Of a stretch of 64,000 nucleotides of DNA, positions 26,901 to 38,222 are shown in pieces. Position 1 is the stretch's first letter. Each line of letters begins with the position of its first letter. The position numbers and the translations under genes were made by a program. The stretch spans positions 248,001 to 312,000 of the forward strand of contig QEYB01001046.1 in NCBI GenBank assembly GCA_017562135.1, read 5' to 3'. The stretch is from Dipylidium caninum. Taxonomy: Eukaryota; Platyhelminthes; Cestoda; Cyclophyllidea; Dipylidiidae. The notes beneath the pieces were generated by a model. The model searched no databases. It had not been told where the DNA came from and was given only the letters and a program-made list of their open reading frames with translations.

Positions 26901-29900
26901 ATATGTTTTATCTTTTTCATATCTCTAAATTTTTCTTTATGAATTTATTTCACCCCATTCTCTTAGTTCAAGTGCAATACGAAGAAAATTGTCATCTACG
27001 CCAATTGCGACTTTAGTTTACTATTTTAATCTTTTTTCTCACTACTTACCCTAAATCGGATTAACAAAATTTATACTGTGTCGGTGTTCCCTTATAGTCG
27101 GACTGGTTCCATCCCTCGCTTTCTAAAGGCGAAACAGAACGTGTGTTCGCCTCCAGTTCAGCGATGCAAGACGGCGCCCTTCCTGGTGCGTCGCTCCTCT
27201 CAGTCGGAGCGGAAATTCGTCCTCGTACTTTATTACCAACGCCAGAGTCTCAAGTACCAAATCGAGGTAGTCGACTTTTCTTTCCATTTGGACACCAAGG
27301 AAGCCTATTTCATTGATAAGGTGAGTTAACCCCTACTTTTTCTCATTCTCTGTTACATAGCATATAGTTTGATGCCTGTCGGTCATGTAGCTGCTTGCTA
27401 ATCTAGAGACCATTAGGACTATAGACTTTAATTCCAACTTTCACTGACAACTACTTCACCAATAAGTCGCCATTATTTCTGCCATTCCTTTTTTTATACC
27501 TTGTGCCATGGTATTCAATTTTCCGTTTAGGCCTGCGACGGACGTGTCCAAGTCGCGTTAGTTTGTACGAATAGTTTACTTTTTGTGATCCCGTAATTGT
27601 TTACTATTTCCCTGACTTTGTAATGGCACCGCAGCCGTAAAGTTCATTTATCACTCATTTCACTCTTTTTTGTTTCAAACAGTTTTACTGTAAATTTTAC
27701 AGAAATGATTTTTTAATCTCTTGAATTAAAAATGAAGATTTGAGCCTCATACGCGCATTTCAACGTTTGCTTCTTAGCACGCTTTTTTAACTAGTACTAC
27801 CTAGCGTTGTTATTCCCCTATGTGTCTGTCAGCCTGTTTTGTTCCATTGGAAGAATCAACGAATGCCAAATTTGGGTCTGATTTCGTTAAAAAGGTGGTA
27901 TTTTCTTACTCGTGCTATCTCGATGACATTTAAGTTTTAAAATGAGGCTCTACATATATCTGCCGCTAAGCCTTAACAAAGTTTGTTTAAGCAATAACTG
28001 CTTCCTAAACCATTGGTTTTTTCTCGCTCTAAGGTGAGGAATTTTTTGTAGAAAAGTATTTGGCCCTCTGGCTAGTTTATATGTGTAATCATTGAAATCT
28101 TACCAAGAATTTCATTTGTCGTAATCTGCAGCCGCATCTGACTCTTGACACCTTTTCGCATTCTTTATTTGCGCCTTTCTGCACCCGATTGTTCTCATTT
28201 TAGATTTCAATGTTCGGGATTTAATCATATTTGTAAACTTAGATCTTACGCCGATACGATTTAAAGAGGCAAACTTGCCAATTCTCACCGTATGAACCGT
28301 TTCCTTTGCATGGAAACTTACCCATTTTAACTAACTGAACTGCTAAATCCTATATCAGACCTGAATTTGCCATGGGCTAATTTTTCTATGTACATACTTA
28401 AAATATGCTTTTCTAATGCGTTAAGACGCGGCCTCTTGTCTGCCTATTTCGGGAGGACTGGTTTTTTGTTGTTTTTTTTGGTTTTTAGCGTTTTCTCACG
28501 CACAAACACACTTGTAATGCGGTAACCGGTTTTTGTATTTACGTTTGCACTCGGTGCAACCGTATTTCGTGGATTCTACTACCTCACACGAAGGAGTGAA
28601 ATTGTGACCATGTTGAACATCCGCTTTGTTCCTCGGATCTAGGCATGTGTCCCTGGCTTTTTCTGGGACCAGAGTTGATCTGACAGTGTGTTTTATGTGA
28701 AATGTGGAAACTTAACGTTCACCGTTACTTGCCACTATGCTTCTTTGATCCCACATCGTGCCTTATCATTTTATTTCAATTTTTCTCTGTGTACTCCTAT
28801 CGTGCCTTGAGGACGCGAAGTCAAACCTAACCCCTAATTTTGTTGCTATTATCTACACTTTACACGCTGCTCCACTTTCGTCCCGTTGAAATGATTTAAG
28901 CAAACAAACTTCAATGATTCAATTAGGACATAATGCCTTTTGAGTATATCGAGATTGTAATTTTGTCATAAATACACCGGACTTATAGTGCCTTCTTTGT
29001 CCTCACTCTCACTTGTCCCCGTTTTCCCCCTTCTCCATTCTCCCTGGTCCCCGAAAAGAGGTCGATGTCAGCGGAACGGAGAGCCAGCTACCTAATCCTT
29101 GAATGGTTGGGCTTTTACCGCCCAAGAGAATTTGAGAGAGCAAATAGTACTAGTGTACACTAAAATTGTCTTTGTCGCAAGACTCACACTTTTTATTGTA
29201 CCGTCGGGAACATATCCCTGGTTTATATATTTTTCCCTACTGTTTATTAAAGACATAAATGCAGACAGTAAAGTAGCAAAAGTACTTTTTATCTCCTGAA
29301 TTTCGCTGATACTTGCCATTTGCTTCGGTGTACTTGCTATGGATGAGGCTTTATTTTTGACACGGAGAACTTTCAAGCACCAATTTCTTTTTGCCCGAAC
29401 TGTTATTGACTTTGCCGGGGCCATTGTTATGCGACTGTTGTGGTAATGCTATGGCGAAAAGAAACGTTTCCCATGGAATAATTCGTTCAAGGCCTTCTTG
29501 AGCGCAGTTTTTTGAAATCCCAGATTGGCACGCCTGACGCCATCCCACCTTCAAAGTTATTAGTCTTTAAGTCCAGGCAAAATGCACGGATGTGGTTTTT
29601 GAAGTATCATATGGTTGGGAAATCAGTGTATATCGGCGATTCTTTTGCCTTGTACTATCCATTATTTCTATCAGTCATTCACTACTTCTGTTCCCTTAGT
29701 TATTATTACTAATCTCTGTACTCTGCCTGAGATTTTACTTTATCCCTTACTATTTGGTGTCACTTGTAATGAACGGCTGCTTACTCCTATTCGTTTTCCT
29801 ACTCATGAGAGAAATATTCTGGTCACCATGTCATTATACCATGTTTTGGATTTAAACATTTTTTCTTCCTGATGATTAACTTTTTATTGCTCCCGTCTAC

Positions 29901-32900
29901 TGATATTGTAGGGATTCATTTCCTACCATATCTTTTATTGTCTAATAGTTTTACAAAAGCTCTGTTACGTAAAAGCCATTTGTTGAGATACTTGGGTTTG
30001 TAATGACCCGTTGTATGTTGTCATTTCTGTTCTTCTGCATTTGTCTTTCGTTTTACGGCTTTTCGCAGTGACATTACGATATAACCAAGTCTTCTGCTTA
30101 ACTATAATGTCTGCGCGCCGAATTCTGATTTTATCAAAATAAGACTAAGAGGGAAATATATCGTATCTTACGGAAGTGAGTGTACATGCTGCTTTCTATT
30201 TCAATAACCGATCTTGACTTTTCCCTTTTATGGTAGGACAATTTTTATCCTTATAAGCCCGTTTCATTTGGATTTAGTATTATAAGTAGCACAAAATACT
30301 TATTTTCAATCTTCTAAAGGCGCCTTTAATATATCCCTTTATGGGGATGTTTGAAATTTTGTGTGGTCTTTGTTATATTTGCTGAGTTCTTAATTCGTTT
30401 TTCTTAGTACTGTTGAAAGGGCGTTGAAGTTAGTAACACCGGCTAAAAATCTCTTTATAATGAAGATGACCACCGGCTTTGCGGCGGGTCCTCCATCACA
30501 TATTCTTTTGTTTCCCGACTATTTCCCTATACATCTAAGCTTTATTGAATGAGAAACCGACCACTTTTCTACCAGTACAAGTGAATTATGCACATATTTC
30601 CACATTAGAATGCTCCATATCGTTATTGTAGGGTCCATTCCATCTGTCACTGGAACACTTCATAGAGCACTACAGTCGTTTCGCAGACGGTATTCCCACA
30701 CGTTTGCGTTACGCTGTTTCCCCTACAGGCAGGGTGCTTAACATGGAGCGCCTTCTCTCCTCTTCCGCCTCTTCTTCCTCCTCTTCCACTCCTTCCTCCG
30801 GCCGCGAGTTGGTAAAAGTCGTCTCCGCCTCTGACCGCAATTCATCAGGTGGAGAAAGCTTGGGCTCTTGCCCCAGCGCCTTCTGGACATCGCGGAGCTC
30901 CTCTGGTTATGCAAGGACATGCTTTTGCCAGTGGACGTCCGAAGTCTCAGTCTGCTGTGAGTTTTTTTTCCTCTTCGGCTTAATTATTTTATGAATGTAA
31001 GATGGTTAACAGGTAAGTCAATCGCCTTGCACGGAGTTTTTTTCGTCTAAATCGTAGTAATTTGTCATTGATTCTTAAACAATTGAACACACATTGAGAC
31101 AATATTTTCCTCTTTTAAATATTTTTTGTGATTACCGTTTCGACCCCGTTATTATGAGGTAGACGAATGTACCGATACTGCTTACGGATCTGGAGCAGTG
31201 GACATGCATTAATTTTGTCGTTAGATTTGGAACACGTTTACTCCCCGAAATAACGATACACTTAGTGGATATTGACGGGTCTCATTTCCTGCTCCTTGCC
31301 TATTGAGGACTGGTTATTGTTTGTTTATTGACAACATTTCGTAAGTCGACGTTTGGTCAAAGGACTCCTTACCTGAAAGTAATACCCCTTACTTAAACTT
31401 TATCGTCTTTTTACCCCATCCTTCTCCCCCCACTCCTCATGTACTTACTTCCTGTTGTCCATTTGGCCGTGGTACTTTCAGCTTTCTCATAAGTTGGTTG
31501 CGCTTATACTTGGAATTTTTGATACCGGCGTGAGAAATATACGTTTCTTTCAAGATCGCGATAACTCTATTTTGTTCTAAACATTCATGCTATTTCCGAT
31601 GGCTTCTCATTTGCGATTCCCACTTAAGAATTTCTCTTTAAAAAGTCGCATTTTTTTCGCGTCTAGCTTCATTATTTCCATCGGCCCATAGTTTCGAGCT
31701 ACCTCAGAAGAATCGATAAATGGGGATTTGGAACCACTTCCTTTAGCTTTCAGCAAGGCCTAAAAAACGTTATCTGACATCCAGAGCTGTGGGGTAGTCG
31801 AAGTGATTTCTTATTTAATTCTTTTTTTTAAATTTAATTATTTAAGCTTTACTATTGAATCCTGTCTTGAAATCATTATTGTCAGGTGATGTTCAGACAA
31901 AAAATCTCATTTATTTTGCATTTAGACACCTGTGTCTGTTATAAATGCCAGTTATTATGGCTGATCAGTTCTTTTTCGTTCGAAAGAACGGGTCGTGGGT
32001 GGAAAATTTTTTGTTTATTCAAATGTTTTTAAACACAATGTGGGAGGCAGTGAACGTTAATGACTTGCATGGGTAATACACCTTTTACCTCTCTTCGCAT
32101 GTTTACTATAGGAGTTTAGATGGAGAAATTGTGGTACTCTCGAAATTCATCCCCTCATCAAGAAATGGAGCGAGCCTTGCAATTGCTATTCGGCTTGCGC
32201 TTTGGGCACGGTACAAACGTAAACGAAGTTGGACCATTTTTTCCCCTTTCCCTTTCGAATACCATGGCTCAAGAAGGCGCAAAAAGATGCTTTATTCACC
32301 AAATGGACAGCCTTCTGACTAACTCGATTACAGTCACCGCATGCGTGATTAATGGCAGACGTAGGCGTCTATACCAACTCCTGCCCACAATGCATTTGTG
32401 ATATGAAGCATCCAGTCAACTTTCCCATCTATGTCTCGATACTCGTGTTCAGTTTTGATAGTTCAGATAGTTTTATCTTTATTCGTAACCGTATTACTTC
32501 GAATGGGGTTTATTTAACCACTCAAAAGTCAGTTAGTAATATTGGTGAAGCAGGGTATTTTTTCCTGGAACAACTATCCTTTAGACCTGGCGCCTCGTCC
32601 TATTTCCACCCCTAGGCTCGGGACGAACCTTTCCCGATTATTCCTGGGTTGAGGTGTGACGATCGTGTTTATTACACCACTTGGAGCAATCGGTATAGGC
32701 AGGCAAAGTGGTTAGTCATGTAATTTTTTGCCTCCGTGCCTTTTTTGTCGTCCAAATCTATTTCAAGCCGTGATGCTAATTTCGGAAGTCGGTAAAAAGC
32801 ATAAATCCTTTTCACATCCACAGACATGTAATTAGTTAGTAAGCCTGGAAAGAAAAGTTACCACTCTTGAGAGGATTTTCCGGTGCTGAAGGTAATTCAT

Positions 32901-35900
32901 ATTATTTTTGTAATTTACATCTACCACTTCCTTCTTTTCTTAATTGACTGCCTCATTAGATTATGTCACATTCGATTGGCAGTGCATCCTGACTCCCATG
33001 ATGTTATTTGGACACTTGGTGGACTAGGAAATCTTTTCTCACTTGGGTATTACCTGTTTCATACACTTTTCTAAATTCTTTACGAAGACCTCGTGGTTTT
33101 TGGCTAATTTCAGAATTCATTGTCCTGTCCGGAGTCTCCGGGGATTACCTGTGGGTAGTCACTCTAGAAATCCGAATCACTTATATCCTTATCTTAAAAA
33201 TCTCCTCTGAATAAATCCCACCTTCGTAGAATTTTTTCGGATCTTGTTTTAATTAAGTTTACCTATTCGTAAATCCAATTTATCAATGACTAATGCTACT
33301 ATTACTGGTAAACCGCTTGTATCTTTCCCACTTTGGACGTGCGATTATTCAAGTACACACTTGCGGTTTCATCAAAGCACGTGTTGTAACAGTTTGCTCT
33401 TTGAACACTTTGTACTGTGATAAGTGGAGTTCCTTCCCCCCCTAAGAGTCACCTTTTTCACATGGTCGCACCGCGCCACATCCGCGTAAGACCATATTTC
33501 AGCACACAGTGCGTTCTTTATACAGAGCAAGCGAAATAGCAGTTCGAGCTCCGGCATGTCAAGCAGTGGAGCAGTGGTAGCGACTGGTGTGGCAGGACTT
33601 CCATCCGCGTCGTCCTCTGTGGGCGGTCTTGGGGGAATATCCGGCCCCTCTGGCACTGAGCTGCGCCTCATCCCCAGCGACGCGGTCATCCTTCTCTATC
33701 GCCTTGGCGAGGGCGAATTTGGTGAGGTGTATTGCGGCAAACTGCATATTGAAAATGGAGCCACACAGGATGTCGCTGTCAAAGTAAGTTCGTTTGGTTT
33801 TATCCGTGAAATTTGCGGATGATTTTGATTTGCCCTACTGTTCTGTCACTAAGTGTTTCCAATTTAAAGTAATTGTACCTGCTATTAACTGAAGGCGAGG
33901 GAATTTGTTGATAGTTCCTATTGGATACATTTGGGAAAGTAAGGCTGCACTCCTTTATTTTCCAAAATATCTTTATGATGGAGAAACTAGTATTTGCTCG
34001 AATTGCACTTTAGTTGGCGAAATGAATGTTAAGTTCATAAGTTACAAAATGTCGAAATGTGTGGATTGTGTTGTGTAGTGAGTTATTCCTTCAACCATCA
34101 TTTTAAGTAGAATCGTATGATTATTTATAATTATTGGCCTACAACGGCCTGGTAGTGAACCGAATCTGTAGTAGATACCTGCCTATATTAATAGATTTTA
34201 AACACTTCAAACTGATGGACCTTTACGTTCCTTCTCCTTTTGTTTTTCGTCAGCTAGATTCTTTCCATTCATTCCATTTTCATAGGTGTTGGTTCAGCCA
34301 TGTCAGCGGTTGGACTTTCTCAAAGAGGCGAGCATCATGATGCGCCTCTCGCACGAGAATATAATCACCATTTACGGGGTGTGTGAGAACAAGCGCCTCA
34401 TGATGATACTTGAGCTGGCCGCATTGGGCAGTCTTCTGGACTTCATGCTCGACTATCCCGAGCGTTGCCAATTGCCCGAACTTTACAATTGGGCTATGCA
34501 GGTGCGTCTTCTTTTATTTATTTTCTTTTGCATGCCACTGATATTCTTATTGGTGAAATTAGTACCCTCTGACTTCTGCATTCCCCACCGTTATCCTTTT
34601 GTCATGCTACTTCAGCATAATTCTAAATTCTCTTTGGTTTAATCCCATAAATTATTCATTAAGGTTATGGAAGCCTCACTTTGCATCATTTTTTTGCCTT
34701 TTCTGGGGCTTTATTAATGACTTCACAACAAAGATGGTGTTCGTTTTCTCTCGTCTATTCCAAACTGTAAATACGTCTCTAGTTGTTTTCCCCCTTTAGC
34801 CTTCAAATCCTTTCCGTGAGCCACCCTTCCCACCGCATACAAAATCTCTAATTTCTTAAAAAATTGAATACCTTCATATTGTAAACGCTTTTTGAAGTTC
34901 TACCAATTAAAATATTTGTTTTAGGCTATACTGCCGTAAAAACAGTGGCTTTCATTTCCCATTTGCGTCTAGAAATGGTGCTGTATCAACGCCACATGTG
35001 GATATCTCCCCTCTTTCTAATAGGCTGGGTGGTTTCTCCAGTTGTTGCTTGAAAGTGGTTTCAAAGAGGCGCTTCGTAGATCGAATAATTCTGTTTAAGA
35101 AATCCAAACCCAGAGGGACTCCTTTACCATGTCCGACCATGTCCATGTTTGTTTTCGAGTGATATCTGAGACTATGGAAAGGGCAACGACCTCTGACAGC
35201 GGTAGTGAACCGCTAAAGAGCCGAGATCCCTTCAGCCCAAGCGTTAATCCCCTGTCATAAAGCAGGAATATCGCGTTGTCTGGTAACTAGAATAACATTT
35301 TTGACTCGCTACGGCAGTGTTTGTGCTCACTTTTACGTTAATACTCTTTTATAACACTTATTCGTGGTTTTAAGCCATTTGTCGTGTCTACATCCTACGC
35401 TTGCCTTCGTGCTTTCGCTCGACTGTGGTTGAACTTGAGGCATAAAATCATTACTGTAACCATAACTTCGAATTTCAGCTGATTTTTCTTGGTACTCATT
35501 GTATCACATTACAATCTTGTAATGTTTCACTTCACCTTTCCTCCACTGTGACTGCTTCGCAAATGACGTGTATTTCTCCCATGAATCGTACGTTCCTCTG
35601 CACATATGCTCACAACTCTGATGGTGAATGCTCGTCGTATCACAGTGCATTGACCGGTGTCAGGACGGAGTTAACTTTCTGCTTCCGCCTATTTTCTTAA
35701 TTGGTTCGTTTTTCGTCTCGATCCCGTGATATCAAACCAACTTATGAGCGGCTTTCCAATTGCAGAATGATATGATTTTTAGCTCTTTCCGGGTAATGGC
35801 TATACGCTTTCGTTGTGTGGCTGTCTTCTCGCGCCTCATGGCAACGACAAAAACCCCTGATGTAATCTACTAGTGGATGATACTTGGGCTCTTGTACTTT

Positions 35901-37864
35901 TCCAGCATTTTTATTGAAGTTTTCAATTGAGTGCATTCCCCTTTTTGCTATTCAAATATAATTCCTAAAATATTTTTACCTCTCCATCGAAAACTACCGT
36001 TGTAATTTTGATACTAAATATTCCCTTTAAACTAATCTACTTGAACCTTCTTTCACTTCCCACTTGTTGGTCGTTGCGATTTTTTTTCAAATCACCCAAG
36101 GTTGGGCACCTGCAACATTTAGAAGCCCTAGAGGATACTTGGCCGATAGATTTTATATACTAGCCGGTAGTCTTTCGGTGTGTATATGTCATCGTAGCCT
36201 GCTCTTCAGGGTGCCTCGGCACAACCGCTGCCGACTTACAGCGCCCTTCCCTCGGTGGCCGACTTTCACGATCAATTACGTCTGGTCTCCGAGGCTCGTG
36301 AGAGTACCCCCACAAAAATCCCCCTTAAGTTTCACATACGCAAAAGCTATCCCGCACTTTGTAATTCTACTATTCTCAAGAAGTCGCTAGCACCCCTCCA
36401 TTTTACTTGGTGTACTACTTCATGATGTGTCTGGCAATACGGACTGCAGATAGGCACAGTGTGTACTTTTAGAGTCACTGGTTCAAGGTTGGCATTGCTA
36501 CTACCTAACTCGATTACATCGCTGTTTTTGTACTCCTACTTTTCTCTACCAATTTTTTTGCTAAGGCATGTACTTTTTATATGGCTTAATTTTCCTCACT
36601 GATGGTATTCCAACCTCCTTCCAATTTTATTTTGAGACTTTGCAATGCTAACAAAATGGTTTAGCGTTGTGCTTCCGGGGGTACGATAATGGCATTGATC
36701 TTCCATAGGTCTAAATGCAGTATTAAATTCAGAATATCTCAATATTATTTCCACAAATCTTTCCTCCTGTCACGAATGTCTTGGGTAAAAATGAGAGCTT
36801 TCATCTCTCCATTGATTGGAGGTTTGTGAACAGGGATATTCAATAAGCGATGCCTGTCAAAACGTTTTTAATCGAGTGTTGGAATGGGTACCTGATCCCA
36901 AATTGAAAAAAATACTTTCTATTGTGGCTTTGCGGTCGCGTAACCCCTTCCTTCAACTCCGGCGGCAGAAAAGTGACTCAATTACTGCACGTATTGATGC
37001 TCCTGAGATGAAAGACTTGTGTTGACAAGATTAGGTCTTTTTGGAGAAAGCCATGCAAGTTGCTGGATTCTTTGCATTTAGGCATTGCATGACAAGCACC
37101 CATGATGCCTCTTTTTGTTCCCAAGAGGTTCGAAACTATGTTTAACCTAACATCCTGTTAATTGATTTAAGTTCACTTTCTATCTCCACGGTGCGAAAAG
37201 CCGAGTCGGTACCAGATGGCCAAAGTCCAATTTTTCTTTAAAATATAATAGCATTTGACCGGATAAACCACTATGGTAGGAATTTTTAATCCTCTCTTGT
37301 CAGATTGCAAGTGGGATGAGTTACCTCGAGTCTGCGGGTTTTGTGCATCGTGACTTGGCCTGTCGCAACGTTCTCCTCGCCTCCCAGTCATGCGCTAAAA
37401 TCTCTGACTTCGGTCTCTCCCGCGCCGTAGGCGTCGAATCAGACTACTATAAGGCGACTCAGCGTGGCAAATGGCCGGTAAAGTGGTACGCACCCGAGTC
37501 CATCTACTACAAAACCTTCAGCACGGCCAGCGACGTTTGGTCTTTTGGCGTGTGTCTGTGGGAGATGTTTTCGCTGGGCGAGCATCCGTACGCAGAACAG
37601 GACAGTTTTGAGGTACTACGTCAGTTGGAGGAGGGAGTGCGACTACCCCGGCCTCGACTAGCCAGCGACGAAGTCTACGGCGTGATGCTCGACTGTTGGG
37701 CTTATGCCCCTGAAGCTAGGCCCAAGTTCGCCCATCTACTAGCCATATTTCGACACTTGGCTACGAACGTTTATGAGAATGTGGCCGCACCGTCTCAGCC
37801 AACCGCATCTACCACTGCTGCCGCGTCGAAGGCTAACGGGGCGGCTGGAGGCGTACACATATAG
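20989..37864 (+). CDS. Shark: Shark-type SH2-ankyrin-SH2 non-receptor tyrosine kinase
   Basis: Cytoplasmic tyrosine kinase of the Shark/HTK16 family, related to Syk/ZAP-70 but with ankyrin repeats between two SH2 domains. In Drosophila Shark acts downstream of phagocytic and epithelial receptors. Exons: 20989-21354, 21595-21777, 22716-22850, 25591-25935, 26419-26485, 27098-27320, 30632-30956, 33503-33783, 34286-34501, 37304-37864; about 900 residues. SH2-1 begins WFHGNISRED and has FLIR; ankyrin repeats show GATPLIEAAKTG, GFTALHRACQK and GNTALHEAAMLGH; SH2-2 shows WFHPSLSKGETER and FLVRRSS. The kinase has GEGEFGEV, VAVK, KEAS (alpha-C Glu), HRDLACRN, DFGLSRA, the activation-loop pair DYYKATQRGK and WPVKWYAPES. 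ATG 20989 is the first in frame after TAG 20890. SH2-2 needs one base removed to stay in frame, and exons five and six do not match in phase. Large introns reach 3.3 kb and hold no supported gene. Confidence 0.92.
27098..27320 (+). other. Shark exon with apparent +1 frame break in SH2-2
   Basis: One frame starting at 27098 reads SDWFHPSLSKGETER and on to MQDGA, a clear SH2 amino-terminal half. The frame shifted by one base reads FLVRRSSQSERKFVLVLYY, the phosphotyrosine-binding half with the invariant Arg. The switch point is the CCC run near 27176-27181 (gcgccc). Removing one C makes the exon 222 bases, gives DGAFLVR and preserves phase 0 into the next exon. It is therefore probably a sequence error or a disrupted allele rather than two overlapping products. 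Confidence 0.75.
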
Positions 37865-38222
37865 AAAGAAGTCAAATGTGAAACCCGACCTACGCACATG
37901 ATCACTACGTCTCGGCCTTTTTTCATCACCTAGTGTATCTTTTGAATTCTCTTCCTCCTCTCGCAGGACTATTTTGGTGACACCGCCTGTGCATGTCTCT
38001 GTAATCGCCTCTTCCTTTTACTTGACTTCAGTATGCAAAAATTGGCCTTGGTGATGACGATGCCGATAACGCAGTTTTTCTACGCTTTGTTGGTTCGGTT
38101 TGAGTGAACGCAAGTACTACTTCCACATACGAGTAGCCTACACTTATACCAAAATAGAAGTACATTTATACATCTCGCTAATACATACATATCATTACAA
38201 ACTTTATAGATGTACTACTGAC
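37865..38222. other. Tail-to-tail spacer between Shark and RFC5
   Basis: The Shark stop codon (+) and the RFC5 stop codon (-) are 358 bases apart, so the two 3' UTRs must share or abut this spacer. No canonical AATAAA is evident for either gene here. No coding exon is supported. Confidence 0.75.

Noticed and set aside
27110..27175. A 19-base intron to explain the Shark frame break
   Set aside because: Too short to splice plausibly, and it would delete part of the SH2 core that the one-base correction keeps.
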